From Gammaproteobacteria bacterium (GTDB taxonomy: Bacteria > Pseudomonadota > Gammaproteobacteria > RBG-16-57-12), in assembly GCA_021647245.1 (NCBI GenBank), contig JAKIVC010000009.1:1-64000 (forward strand): DNA of 64,000 bases. The letters run 5' to 3'. The translations under genes and the position numbers were made by a program. Shown in pieces: positions 10,113 to 19,549 of the stretch (its first letter is position 1; each line of letters begins with the position of its first letter). Below the pieces are notes generated by a model. It saw only the letters and a list, made by a program, of their open reading frames with translations, searched no databases and was not told where the DNA came from.

Positions 10113-10259
10113 AGCGGCTGTTATCTATCTCTTCTGAGCCTCTAGAGAGGCGTAAAATTTAAAATAATGTTGCAGCAAAATCCCGCAACTGCTTACGCTG
10201 AGTGAGCGCGAGCGCTGGCAATATTCAGGTTACATCTCTTCTGAATAAAGAGCAGTGGT

Positions 10260-10580
10260 TCAATGGCTTGAAGCAAACTTTAACCCAACAATAGAGCCAA
10301 TCAACGTCACCAGAAAAAATATTCTCCACAACGTTAATGGCTCTTTGAAAAAGAGGATACCAACCATCACGGTTCCCACAATTCCGATCCCGGTCCAAAC
10401 CGCATAGGCCGTTCCAATGGGGATCTCAGCTAACGATTTTTCAAGAAAGTGGAAGCTGGCAATAATACAGATGAAGAAGATCACTGAGGGCCACAGCCGC
10501 GTAAAGCCTTCTGTCAATTTTAAAGTACTGGCAAAGCCCACCTCAAACAGACCGGCAATAACGAGGTAAAACCAACTCAT
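10260..10580 (-). CDS. sugE: SMR family transporter, SugE/Gdx guanidinium exporter type
   Basis: A 106-residue four-helix membrane protein of the small multidrug resistance family. The conserved membrane Glu is in helix 1 (MSWFYLVIAGLFEVGFAS), and the IPIGTAYAVWTGIG segment with the KEP turn (FFKEPLTL) is the pattern of the SugE/Gdx branch, whose studied members exchange guanidinium for protons. I start at the second Met, which has GGAG eight bases upstream. The gene is inserted between prfB and lysS. No guanidine riboswitch fits in the 40-base gap before it, so regulation by guanidine is not supported by the sequence. Confidence 0.85.
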   Translation of the reverse strand: MSWFYLVIAGLFEVGFASTLKLTEGFTRLWPSVIFFICIIASFHFLEKSLAEIPIGTAYAVWTGIGIVGTVMVGILFFKEPLTLWRIFFLVTLIGSIVGLKFASSH

Positions 10581-10620
10581 CTGCTTTTCTCCAATCACAA
10601 CTTCAGTAATGATCAGGCCG

Positions 10621-11719
10621 CTATAATCCGCTCTTCAGCGACGCGTCTATAAACTGATTCAGATCGCCGTCCAGCACCGCTTGGGTATTACTGGTCTCAA
10701 CACCGGTGCGCAGATCTTTGATTCTCGACGCATCCAGCACATAGGAGCGAATCTGGCTTCCCCAGCCGATGTCAGATTTGGTATCTTCCAGCGCCTGCTT
10801 CTCTTGGTTGCGTTTCATCATCTCCAGCTCATAGAGCTTTGCTTTGAGCTGTTTCATGGCCGCTGCTTTATTTTTATGTTGCGAGCGATCATTCTGGCAC
10901 TGCACCACGCTGTTGGTGGGAAGATGAGTAATCCGCACTGCGGAGTCGGTACGGTTAACATGCTGACCACCGGCACCGGAGGCGCGGTAGGTATCGATAC
11001 GCAGGTCCGCCGGGTTGATCTCAATATCCACATCGTCATCGACCTCGGGGGAGACAAAAACCGAAGTGAATGAAGTATGGCGGCGGCTGCTGGAATCAAA
11101 GGGTGATTTTCGTACTAAGCGGTGCACGCCGGTTTCGGTACGCAACCAGCCAAAGGCGTATTCACCTTTAAAGTGTATGGTGGCACTCTTGACCCCGGCC
11201 ACATCACCGGGGGAGCACTCCATCAACTCAACCGCAAAGCCTTGCGCTTCGCCCCAGCGCAGATACATCCGCAACAACATTTCAGCCCAGTCCTGAGCCT
11301 CAGTACCACCCGAGCCTGATTGAATGTCCATATAGGCACTATTGGCATCCATCTCACCTGAAAACATCCGACGAAATTCAAGGGTCGCCAGCTCGCTTTC
11401 CAGAGCAGCAAGGTCAGCCTCTAGCGCCGCCGCACTCTCTTCATCATCCTCTTCTGAGGCCATTTGCAGCAGCTCTTTGGCATCTGCAAGGCCCCCTTCC
11501 ATGTTATCGATGGTTTTTACCACGCGCTCTAACGCAACACGTTCACGACCCAGCGCTTGGGCACGCTCGGGGTTATCCCACACCGATGACTCCGCTAACT
11601 CGCGCTCTACCTCAACTAACTGCTCAGACTTGGTATCGTAGTCAAAGATACCCCCTCAGCGTAGCAGTACGCTCAAGCATATCGTCGATCATTTTAAAAA
11701 CAGGGCTCAGTTCCAACAT
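10621..11719 (-). CDS. prfB: Peptide chain release factor 2 (programmed +1 frameshift)
   Basis: RF2 terminates translation at UGA and UAA. The full protein needs a +1 frameshift: the ATG at 11719 opens a 25-codon frame (starting MLELSPVFK) that ends CTT TGA at 11647-11642, and shifting by one base at TGA gives GAC and the long frame down to 10621. The sum is 365 residues, the same as E. coli RF2. The long frame has the RF2 anticodon-like SPF tripeptide ([13 protein letters not shown]) and the catalytic GGQ loop ([14 protein letters not shown]). Simple gene callers would start it too late, at 11583. sugE and lysS follow on the same strand. Confidence 0.96.
11641..11656 (-). promoter_or_regulatory. 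prfB: prfB autoregulatory +1 frameshift site
   Basis: On the minus strand the bases read AGGGGGTATCTTTGAC: an internal Shine-Dalgarno-like AGGGGG three bases before CTT, then the slippery CTT and the in-frame UGA with C after it. This is the same element as in E. coli prfB. When RF2 is scarce the ribosome pauses at UGA, slips by +1 and makes full-length RF2. Confidence 0.96.
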
Positions 11720-11931
11720 TATTTATATCAACCGCGTTGCCGAGAAAAACGCCAATGATACTACAGACACCCTCAGCGTGTCGTAAATTTAACGACAAAA
11801 AAGCCACTATAGGGGTTGTGACAACCTGCTAACGCCATCATAATAAAAGAATTTTATATCGTGATAGAAAATACCTTCCCCGTTTTTAAATTTTACTCCC
11901 CTTAAACGGGTGTTTAACTGGGTGAACCGGT

Positions 11932-11937
11932 TATAAT
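11932..11937 (+). promoter_or_regulatory. Possible -10 box of the cysH promoter
   Basis: A perfect TATAAT lies 72 bases before the cysH start codon in the prfB-cysH divergent gap. No good -35 hexamer is seen 16-18 bases upstream, so an activator may be needed, or the match may be chance. The rest of the 290-base gap (11720-12009) is AT-rich and shows no gene. Confidence 0.35.
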
Positions 11938-12009
11938 GGCCGATTATCTAACCCGAATAATTCATAAATTGTCTTATCCCGAGACCCAGATGTACGGTGG
12001 CCGCTAGAA

Positions 12010-12714
12010 ATGAGTGATGCAGTAGAGATAACAGACGATGAGCGGGCCGAGATTGATTCTCAAATTGCCCACCTGAACAGCTTGTATGGGCCATTGTCGC
12101 CCGAAGAACGTGTGCAGCAACTCTATAAAGATTTTATGGAAGATGAGGTGATGCTCACCTCATCTTTTGCTACTAATTCGGCCTTTTTACTGCATCTTTT
12201 TTCTCAAGCAGCACCACACCAAAAAGTGATTTTTATTGATACCGGTTATCACTTCCAGGATACCCTGCTCTACAAAGAGGAGTTAACTGAACTCTACAAC
12301 CTTAAGGTTGAGGATGTGCGTGCTGAGAAGTGGAAGTATGAGTTCACGCTCAAAGATGAGACCTGGAAAACCGATCAGGATCTCTGCTGTAGCATTAATA
12401 AGGTAGAGCCGCTACAAGAGGTAAAAGAGAAGTACAGTGTCTGGGTTTCCGGGTTGATGCGCTGGCAAACAGAGCACCGCGCCTCGCTTGATGTATTTGA
12501 GTACCGAGGTGGCATTATCAAGTTTTATCCGTTGATTGATGTGACCAAGCAGCAGCGTGATAACTACATCCGCGACCACAAACTCCCTTTCCACCCAATG
12601 GTTGCCAAGGGCTTCTCTTCGGTAGGCTGCACCCACTGCACCCGCCAGGGTGATGACCGTTCGGGGCGCTGGGTAGATACCACTAAATCTGAATGCGGCC
12701 TGCATACCCGCTGA
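12010..12714 (+). CDS. cysH: Adenylyl-sulfate (APS) reductase, iron-sulfur CysH type
   Basis: A 234-residue cytoplasmic enzyme that reduces activated sulfate to sulfite for cysteine synthesis. Besides the PP-loop-like fold and the C-terminal catalytic motif SECGLHTR, it has the paired cysteines CCSINKVEPL at about 125 and CTHCTRQGDDR at about 205. That CC...CXXC set is the [4Fe-4S] signature that distinguishes APS-using reductases from the PAPS-using enterobacterial type, so APS is the likely substrate. Thioredoxin is the usual reductant. The ATG at 12010 has a weak ribosome-binding site. It stands alone, between prfB and rep. Confidence 0.92.
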   Translation: MSDAVEITDDERAEIDSQIAHLNSLYGPLSPEERVQQLYKDFMEDEVMLTSSFATNSAFLLHLFSQAAPHQKVIFIDTGYHFQDTLLYKEELTELYNLKVEDVRAEKWKYEFTLKDETWKTDQDLCCSINKVEPLQEVKEKYSVWVSGLMRWQTEHRASLDVFEYRGGIIKFYPLIDVTKQQRDNYIRDHKLPFHPMVAKGFSSVGCTHCTRQGDDRSGRWVDTTKSECGLHTR

Positions 12715-12829
12715 TTCTGCCGGTAACGCGCTGACGATAATGAGTAGGCAGTGCACAGGTTTGACGGGCTACCAAAAATCACTCAGCCACTGTTGAGTTG
12801 CGAGGGGCCGGATTTTAGGCTGACTTGTC

Positions 12830-14839
12830 TTAAGGCTTGCTGAGTATACTTTTTAGGTTAGCTAGGTTGGCTTTCCCGCGCTCTTTTTTCTTTTCCGGAC
12901 AGATGTCACCGCCGCGCCCCTCCCATTCGAGATCGTCTTGTGGTAGTTCGTGCAGAAAGCGGCTAGGCTCGCAGGCGGTGAGTTCACCGTACTGTTTTCG
13001 CCTGGCCGCATAACTGAAAGTGAGGGTTTTTTGAGCACGGGTGATGCCAACATAGGCGAGGCGGCGCTCCTCTTCGATGTCATCATTTTCGATGCTGTTG
13101 CGGTGTGGCAGTATCTCCTCCTCTACACCGATTAGAAATACATGGGGGAATTCGAGCCCTTTTGCAGCGTGCAAAGTCATCAGAGTAACGGCGTCGCTCT
13201 CTTCTTCTTCATTTTGGCGGTCAAGTATGTCGAGCAGCGCCATGCTGGCGACCGCTTCGGCGAACGATTTGTCGCCCTCCTGCAACATCCGCCCCAACCA
13301 TTCAATCAGTTCGTACACATTTTGCAGACGCTTCTCGGCTTGCGCTTCATTTTTACTGCTCTCCGCCAGCCACTCTGAATAGCCGATTTCGGTCACTACA
13401 CTTTTTATCACCGCCAGGGTATCGCCTCTTTTTGCGTTGTCGGCTTGCAGGTTAATCCAGTGAGTGAAGCGTTGCAGCCGCTCTAATTGGCGCTCTTTGA
13501 GGGACTCTCCCAGCCCCATTTCGAAACTGGCGGCAAACAAGCTAATGCCGCGCAGGGTGGCGTAACTGCCTAATTTTTCGAGGGTAGATGGCCCCAACTC
13601 GCGGCGCGGCACATTGACTATCCTCAGGAAGGCGTTGTCATCATCCTGATTCACGAGCAGTCGCAGGTAGGCCATCATATCTTTTATCTCGATTTTCGAG
13701 AAAAATGAGCTGCCACCACTCAGGCGGTAGGGGATGTGGTGCTCTCGCAACATACGCTCTATGAGCCTTGACTGGTGGTTGCTACGGTAGAGGATCGCGT
13801 AATCTTTGTCCTGAGTGCGGTTTTGAAATTTGTGGTGCAGCAGCTCTGAGACCACGCGCTCAGCTTCCTGCTCTTCATTTCGACAATGCAATACCCGCAG
13901 CGGGTCACCATAGCCCTTGTCAGACCAGAGCTTTTTCTCGAATACATGGGGGTTGTTGGCGATCAGGGCATTGGCGGCTTTAAGGATACGTCCCATGGAG
14001 CGGTAGTTTTGCTCTAGCTTGATAAGTTTTAGCGCGGGGAAATCCTCTTTCAGCAGTGCCATATTTTCTGGCTGTGCACCGCGCCAGGCGTAAATCGATT
14101 GATCATCATCACCCACGACCGTCAGGCAACCACGCTGACCGACGATCTGTTTTACCAGGGTGTATTGTGAACCATTGGTATCTTGATACTCATCCACCAA
14201 CAGGTAGCGAATACGCGTTTGCCAGCGGCTTAGAATTTCGGGATACTGGGAAAACAGCTGTGTCGGCATCAAAATAAGGTCATCAAAGTCGACCGCATTA
14301 TAGGCTTTGAGGTTACGTTGGTATTTTTCGTATAGTGCGGCAGCGATCACTTTTAGCTCTTCACCTTCGGTTTGGTTTAGAGCAAGGTCGGGGCTGATCA
14401 TGGCGTTTTTCCAGCTGGATATTTGCCACTGCACCTGCTGTACCATTTCGCCATCACCCTCAAATGAGCGGTGCATCAGCTCTTTAATCAGTGCGGCACT
14501 ATCAGCGGCATCAAAAATGGTGAAACCGGCTTTATATCCGAGGGCTTTGTGCTCGCGCTTTAGAATGTTTAACCCTAGGGTATGGAAGGTTGAGACCTTT
14601 AAACCCCGTGACTCTTTTCCTTGCAGGAGCTTCCCAACCCGCGCTTTCATTTCACGGGCGGCTTTGTTAGTGAAGGTGACGGCAGCAATGGTGTTGGGTT
14701 TGTAACCACACTTTTGGATCAAGTAAGCAATTTTTTCGGTAATAACCCGGGTTTTTCCGCTGCCCGCACCGGCCAACACCAGACAGGGGGTATCAATATA
14801 GAGTACGGCTTCTTTTTGGTGGGGGTTAAGACCTTTCAT
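12830..14839 (-). CDS. rep: ATP-dependent DNA helicase Rep
   Basis: A 669-residue superfamily 1A 3'-5' helicase that helps replication forks pass protein blocks. Motifs are intact: Walker A AGAGSGKTRV at about 24-33, TFTNKAAREM (Ia), VDEYQDTN (II), VVGDDDQSIYAWRGA (III), LEQNYRS (IV), TLMTLHAAKGLEF (V) and YVGITRAQKTL (VI). Length and the N-terminal LNPHQKEAVLY match Rep (673 in E. coli) rather than UvrD (720). It is a single-gene unit facing away from asnB-like gene upstream by 190 bases, in which I see nothing recognisable. Confidence 0.93.
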   Translation of the reverse strand: MKGLNPHQKEAVLYIDTPCLVLAGAGSGKTRVITEKIAYLIQKCGYKPNTIAAVTFTNKAAREMKARVGKLLQGKESRGLKVSTFHTLGLNILKREHKALGYKAGFTIFDAADSAALIKELMHRSFEGDGEMVQQVQWQISSWKNAMISPDLALNQTEGEELKVIAAALYEKYQRNLKAYNAVDFDDLILMPTQLFSQYPEILSRWQTRIRYLLVDEYQDTNGSQYTLVKQIVGQRGCLTVVGDDDQSIYAWRGAQPENMALLKEDFPALKLIKLEQNYRSMGRILKAANALIANNPHVFEKKLWSDKGYGDPLRVLHCRNEEQEAERVVSELLHHKFQNRTQDKDYAILYRSNHQSRLIERMLREHHIPYRLSGGSSFFSKIEIKDMMAYLRLLVNQDDDNAFLRIVNVPRRELGPSTLEKLGSYATLRGISLFAASFEMGLGESLKERQLERLQRFTHWINLQADNAKRGDTLAVIKSVVTEIGYSEWLAESSKNEAQAEKRLQNVYELIEWLGRMLQEGDKSFAEAVASMALLDILDRQNEEEESDAVTLMTLHAAKGLEFPHVFLIGVEEEILPHRNSIENDDIEEERRLAYVGITRAQKTLTFSYAARRKQYGELTACEPSRFLHELPQDDLEWEGRGGDICPEKKKERGKANLANLKSILSKP

Positions 14840-15029
14840 TACAAAGCAGCTTTACTTAAAACGGGCTGGCGATTATACCTTTTTCGCACCTGAGTAGTAG
14901 CCTAATCCCCAGATAGAGATTCACATACTGCACAAACTATTGATTACACAGTAAAACCAACATCTTGCATTTTCAGCCGAGAGGCAGGGTGATATTAAAT
15001 TTGCCGATCCTTCATGACCGGCGGCTACT

Positions 15030-16817
15030 TTAAAATAGTTTTCGACTATCCACATTGCGCTGCAACCAAAGCTCCAGCAGTGCGCTGTGCCAGAGTTTGC
15101 TACCCTGCAGCTGTGTAAAGTGCGTCTCTGGTGAAGCTAGTAGTTTGTCGAGGTAGGGACGCTTAAACAACCCCCGTTCGCGGCTCGCTTGTGCGTTGAG
15201 AATGTCACGCATGAAGTCGAGAAACTCCCCCTGTACATATTTAAGCGCGGGCATCGGAAAGTAGCCCTTAGGGCGGTCGATAATTTTCTGCGGCAGGATG
15301 GATCGGGCAATCTCTTTCAGCGGATGTTTTCCGCCAGATTGTAGTTTCAGTTGTGGAGGAAGCTGCATCGCCAGCTCAACCAGCTCATGATCAAGGAAGG
15401 GGACTCTCGCTTCCAGACCCCAGGCCATGGTCATGTTATCTACCCGCTTGACCGGATCATCTACAATCAATGTACTCACATCAAAGCGCAGTACCTGATC
15501 AAGAAACTCATCCGCTCCGGGTGAGCCAAGGTGGTCGGCCACCAATTCGCTAGTATAGTCGGCTCCTTGGTATTGGGCGCAAACGCTCTCGATAAATTCG
15601 CGGTGAGAGCGATCAAAATAGTGTTTAGCAAAGCGTTCAAGGTAGCTGCCGCTTGCCGCTTCCATCTCCGGGTACCAGAAGTAACCGGCGAACAGCTCAT
15701 CGGCACCCTGGCCACTTTGAACCACTCGAACCTGCTGCGAAACCTGCTCTGATAACAGATAAAAGGCAACAGCATCCTGCCCAACCATCGGCTCTGCCAT
15801 GCAATCAACCGCCTCAGGCAGTCGTGGCAATACGGTGCTGTTGGGGATATGATATTTTTGATGACGAGTGCCGTAGTGGTTGGCCACAAGGTCGGAGAAT
15901 TCAAACTCACTACCCGCTTCACTGCCGATATCATCGAAACCGATGGAGAAGGTTCGTAGCTCATTTACGCCCGCTTCGGCCAGCAGCGCCACTAACAGGC
16001 TTGAATCCAGGCCACCTGAGAGTAAAACACCTACCGGCACATCGGCAATATCCATCCGTCTCCGCACTGCCAGGCGCAGGGCATCGTGTATTCTCTCTAT
16101 CCACTCTGTTTCGCTGTATGTTTGCACGGGGCGCTGTGCCGTGAGCTGCCAATAGCGTTGTTGGGTCACCTCGCCTTTTAGGTTGATTCGCATTGAGCTG
16201 CCCGGTTCTAGTTTGCTAATGCCTTGCAAAAGAGTGCGCGGCGCAGGAATAACCGCATGCAGGGTTAATTGATTGTGCAGTGCGATGGGGTCGATCGAGA
16301 CATCGGTATCACGGCTGCACAAGAGCGCCTGAGTGTTGGATGCGAAGCGAAAAACATGATCATTTTGAGAAAAATAGAGCGGCTTGATGCCGAGGCGATC
16401 GCGGGATAAAAACAGCTCCTTTTTTTGCATATCCCAGATTGCAAAGGCAAACATCCCCTGTAGGCGGTTCACACACTGTTCACCCCAAGCGTGAAAAGCC
16501 TTGAGAATGACCTCACTGTCACCGCTGCTGAAAAACTGGTAGCCCTTGCCTTGCAGCTCTTTTCTCAGCTCAGGGTAGTTATAAATTGCGCCGTTAAAAA
16601 CCATCGCCAGGCTTAATTGTGGATCGACCATAGGCTGGTTAGCATGCTCGGAAAGATCAATCACCGAAAGGCGACGATGCCCCAGCGCCAGCGGCCCATC
16701 TGAATAACTACCGCTGTGATCTGGCCCACGCCGGGCAATTGCAGCCAGCATTTTATTGAGTAGCCCCAGCTCAGGCGAGGTGCCATCCAGACGCAGTTCA
16801 CCACAAATACCGCACAT
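15030..16817 (-). CDS. N-acetylglutaminylglutamine amidotransferase (asparagine synthase family)
   Basis: A 595-residue class II glutamine amidotransferase. Cys2 of MCGICGE is the glutaminase nucleophile, followed by the RRGPDHSG and FNGAIYNYPELR glutaminase segments. The synthetase half has the PP-loop LLSGGLDSSLLVALL at about 265 and GQGADELFAGY. The N-terminus MCGICGELRLDG, the HAVIPAPRTLL segment and the length fit the subfamily that makes the amide of the osmolyte N-acetylglutaminylglutamine amide, rather than general AsnB. The partner synthetase gene, normally adjacent, is not in the window. If this reading is wrong it would be an ordinary asparagine synthase. Salinity response is inferred only. 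Confidence 0.8.
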   Translation of the reverse strand: MCGICGELRLDGTSPELGLLNKMLAAIARRGPDHSGSYSDGPLALGHRRLSVIDLSEHANQPMVDPQLSLAMVFNGAIYNYPELRKELQGKGYQFFSSGDSEVILKAFHAWGEQCVNRLQGMFAFAIWDMQKKELFLSRDRLGIKPLYFSQNDHVFRFASNTQALLCSRDTDVSIDPIALHNQLTLHAVIPAPRTLLQGISKLEPGSSMRINLKGEVTQQRYWQLTAQRPVQTYSETEWIERIHDALRLAVRRRMDIADVPVGVLLSGGLDSSLLVALLAEAGVNELRTFSIGFDDIGSEAGSEFEFSDLVANHYGTRHQKYHIPNSTVLPRLPEAVDCMAEPMVGQDAVAFYLLSEQVSQQVRVVQSGQGADELFAGYFWYPEMEAASGSYLERFAKHYFDRSHREFIESVCAQYQGADYTSELVADHLGSPGADEFLDQVLRFDVSTLIVDDPVKRVDNMTMAWGLEARVPFLDHELVELAMQLPPQLKLQSGGKHPLKEIARSILPQKIIDRPKGYFPMPALKYVQGEFLDFMRDILNAQASRERGLFKRPYLDKLLASPETHFTQLQGSKLWHSALLELWLQRNVDSRKLF

Positions 16818-17032
16818 ATACTCTTCTCACTAAAAACTCAATCTACGGCGTATTGTAACGTACCATCAGCCGCTGCGCTGCCCCCTCGGATGATTCTTGG
16901 ATAAATTGCTTACATTTTGTACAAGCTTTTTGATCGCCATTCCGTTATACTGCGCGTCGCTTTAACCCATGCGGTTTACCCCACAGTGATAGTTTTCATA
17001 GAGAGGGGCGGCCGCTTAACAAGGTACCCCCT

Positions 17033-18712
17033 ATGACAACACCCGAAAATGCGAGCTTCGCAGACTTAGCCCTTTCCGCTCCACTACTGAAAGTACTCCA
17101 AGAGGTCGGATACGAGACCCCCTCCCCCATTCAGGCGGCCAGCATTCCCGCTTTACTAGAAGGGAATGATATTTTAGGCATGGCACAAACCGGCACCGGT
17201 AAAACCGCCGCGTTTGCTTTGCCAATGCTGCAAAAAATTGATGTCAGTAAAAAATATCCGCAGGTCTTGGTATTAGCCCCCACCCGTGAACTTGCAATCC
17301 AGGTTGCAGAAGCTTTCCAGGTCTACGCTCGCCATATGCCAGGCTTCCATGTTCTACCAGTCTACGGTGGCCAGAGCATTGATATCCAGCTTAAGCACCT
17401 GCGTCGTGGCGCTCACGTCGTTGTGGGTACTCCTGGACGCGTAATGGACCACCTGCGACGCAAAAGCCTCTCTCTTGAGAAGCTCAGCAGCTTTGTGCTG
17501 GATGAGGCCGATGAGATGCTGCGTATGGGCTTCATTGAAGATGTAGAGTGGATTTTGGAGCATGCACCCAAACAGCGTCAAGTGGCTCTTTTCTCTGCCA
17601 CCATGCCGGCGGCGATCAAGAAGGTAACCCAGAAGTACCTGAACAACCCTGTTGAAATCAAAATTAAGTCCAAAACCTCGACGGTTGAAAATATCGAGCA
17701 ACGCTATATTCAGGTCACCCCTCGCTTTAAGCTGGATGCGCTCACGCGCATTCTTGAGAGCGAGCCCTTCGATGGCGTGATCATTTTTTCCCGCACCAAA
17801 ACAGCCACGGTTGAGCTTGCTGAGAAACTGGAAGCACGAGGCTATCCCAGCTCTGCATTAAACGGTGATATGAGTCAGCAGCTGCGCGAGCGCACCATCA
17901 ACCACCTGAAAAGTGGGAAAATTGATATTGTTATCGCCACCGATGTAGCGGCGCGTGGCATTGATGTCTCCCGTGTTACCCATGTCATTAACTATGATAT
18001 GCCACATGATACAGAGTCATATGTACACCGCATCGGCCGTACGGGTCGCGCAGGCCGCAGTGGTGTCGCCATTCTATTTTCATCGCCCCGTGAGCGTCGT
18101 ATGTTGTTTGCGATTGAGAAGGCAACCAGAGCAAAACTCAAAGAGATGCCACTGCCATGTGCTGATAGCATTGCAACCAAACGTGTTGAGCAATTCAAAC
18201 AGTTGATCACTGATACCATTGAGAGCGAAGAGCTGGGCTTTTTCACCCAACTCGTCGATGACTATACTCAATCACAAGATATTAGCGCGCACGAGGTTGC
18301 TGCTGCACTGGCTTTTCTTTGCCAAAAAGAGCGCCCGCTACAGTACAAAGAAGAGATCCCTGCACCGCGTGAATCCCGCGAACGAAATGAGCGTGACCGC
18401 CCCCGTCCATCACGCGGTGGTGAGCGCAAAGAGCGTCGTCCACGCCGTCAACAGTCCGATGTTGAACTAACGACATACCGTATTGAGGTAGGCCGTGACC
18501 AAGGGGTTACACCCCGCGATATTGTGGGTGCGATTGCTAATGAGGCCGGCATTGATAGCCAACACATTGGGCACATCAAACTACACAACGACTTCAGCAC
18601 CGTTGACCTGCCAACGGGCATGCCCAAAGATATGCTGCAACACTTGAAGCGGGTGCGTATCCGTAACAATCCAATGCGCATCAGCATTGATCAGGGCGGC
18701 TTTAAAAAATAG
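17033..18712 (+). CDS. deaD: DEAD-box ATP-dependent RNA helicase, DeaD/CsdA type
   Basis: A 559-residue RNA helicase. The order is Q motif (FADLALSAPLLKVLQE and SPIQAASIP), Walker A AQTGTGKTAAF, PTRELAIQ, TPGRVMDH, DEADEM, SATMP, then the second RecA lobe with IIFSRTK, ATDVAARGIDV and HRIGRTGRAGRSG. A basic linker rich in Arg and Glu (about 440-475) leads to a DbpA-type RNA-binding domain at about 480-550. This layout is that of CsdA/DeaD, which helps ribosome assembly and mRNA turnover in the cold. AAGG lies before the ATG; a TATACT possible -10 lies about 80 bases upstream. It stands alone. Confidence 0.93.
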   Translation: MTTPENASFADLALSAPLLKVLQEVGYETPSPIQAASIPALLEGNDILGMAQTGTGKTAAFALPMLQKIDVSKKYPQVLVLAPTRELAIQVAEAFQVYARHMPGFHVLPVYGGQSIDIQLKHLRRGAHVVVGTPGRVMDHLRRKSLSLEKLSSFVLDEADEMLRMGFIEDVEWILEHAPKQRQVALFSATMPAAIKKVTQKYLNNPVEIKIKSKTSTVENIEQRYIQVTPRFKLDALTRILESEPFDGVIIFSRTKTATVELAEKLEARGYPSSALNGDMSQQLRERTINHLKSGKIDIVIATDVAARGIDVSRVTHVINYDMPHDTESYVHRIGRTGRAGRSGVAILFSSPRERRMLFAIEKATRAKLKEMPLPCADSIATKRVEQFKQLITDTIESEELGFFTQLVDDYTQSQDISAHEVAAALAFLCQKERPLQYKEEIPAPRESRERNERDRPRPSRGGERKERRPRRQQSDVELTTYRIEVGRDQGVTPRDIVGAIANEAGIDSQHIGHIKLHNDFSTVDLPTGMPKDMLQHLKRVRIRNNPMRISIDQGGFKK

Positions 18713-18748
18713 CCGCGCTAACACGGTAAGCAACTGAAACACCACCCT

Positions 18749-18912
18749 AGGAGGCTTGTCGGACTTAGGGTGAATCTACTGCGGAAAATCCATTCAGGCC
18801 CATTTCTCCGATCATTTTCGTTGAATATGCTCAATATTCGCCTCAAACGATCAAAAAAATGGACTCAAAGTGGTTTTCCCTCGCTACGATCACCTAAGTC
18901 CGACAGCCTCCT
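18749..18912. repeat. MITE-like element A, copy 1
   Basis: A 164-base non-coding element with imperfect terminal inverted repeats AGGAGGCTTGTCGGACTTAG and the complement of AGGAGGCTGTCGGACTTAGG. The interior is also dyadic (GGCCCATTTCTCCGATCATT against AATGATC...). Two further copies lie at 41849-42011 and 44178-44340, both reversed relative to this one. It is probably a miniature inverted-repeat element moved in trans by an IS transposase not present here. Confidence 0.85.
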
Positions 18913-19060
18913 GATATGTATTAACTCGCAACTCATTATTCCAGATGTCTTTTTTTCTGGAATAATGATTGTCTAATACCATCGGACTTTATGTATTTAC
19001 TCGCCAACAATCCATATTATGGATAATTAAGCTGGTGGCGAGTTAATACATAAAGTCTAG
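18749..19060. repeat. Composite palindromic repeat, copy 1
   Basis: A 312-base unit bounded at each end by CTAG. It joins the 164-base element A (18749-18912) to a second AT-rich palindromic part (18913-19060) that contains a hairpin (ATTATTCCAGA ... TCTGGAATAAT) and inverted ends of the type ACTTTATGTATT ... AATACATAAAGT. The whole unit recurs in reverse orientation at 44030-44340 with, by eye, only a few differences. No transposase is encoded. It fills most of the deaD-19124 gap. Confidence 0.85.
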
Positions 19061-19123
19061 GAACGCTGATCTACTCTATTCAGCCGCCCCTTTTTTATGG
19101 CATCGACTTCACCTGGATATTTC

Positions 19124-19549
19124 ATGGCAACGACTGACAACTCAATTTTGCAACAAGAGTGGAGCATACTACACCGTGATTTTGAGCGTTATGATCAGTA
19201 TGGCCTGCTTATCAAGGTCGCTGCCATCATCACAGCCGCGACCTCCCTTGGCTTATTTGAACTGCCGCTATTGGCCATCATAAGCTTTACCGTCATATTC
19301 TGGCTACAAGAGGGTATCTGGCGAACGGTGCAAGGGCGGTGTGGTGATCGCTTGTTGGTATTGGAAAAGCAGATTAAAGCTGAGCCAGATAGCGTGGGGA
19401 TGCAATTTTACAGCGAGTGGGAGGCCTCACGCCCAGGCACTCTCGGCACAATCGTTGAATATCTTCGTCACAGTGCACGACCAACCGTCGCCTACCCCTA
19501 TATTATACTTATTGCGCTAGCACTGCTGCTGGCGTATTGGGCAGGATAA
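19124..19549 (+). CDS. Hypothetical small membrane protein
   Basis: The 141-residue product has a polar N-terminus, two close membrane helices at about 30-70 ([19 protein letters not shown], then [18 protein letters not shown]), a soluble middle of about 50 residues and a C-terminal membrane helix ([18 protein letters not shown]). I do not recognise the family. I start at the second ATG, which has GGAT eight bases before it, instead of the one at 19097. The last 41 bases overlap the end of the convergent sfsA gene. It stands directly after the composite repeat. Confidence 0.7.
   Translation: MATTDNSILQQEWSILHRDFERYDQYGLLIKVAAIITAATSLGLFELPLLAIISFTVIFWLQEGIWRTVQGRCGDRLLVLEKQIKAEPDSVGMQFYSEWEASRPGTLGTIVEYLRHSARPTVAYPYIILIALALLLAYWAG

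Noticed and set aside
10581-10620. Guanidine riboswitch before sugE
   Set aside because: The gap to prfB is only 40 bases and has no ykkC-like motif.
18749-18976. Frames across the MITE copies (starting MNLLRK)
   Set aside because: The same frame appears at all copies only because the DNA is repeated; no ribosome-binding site, no known domain.
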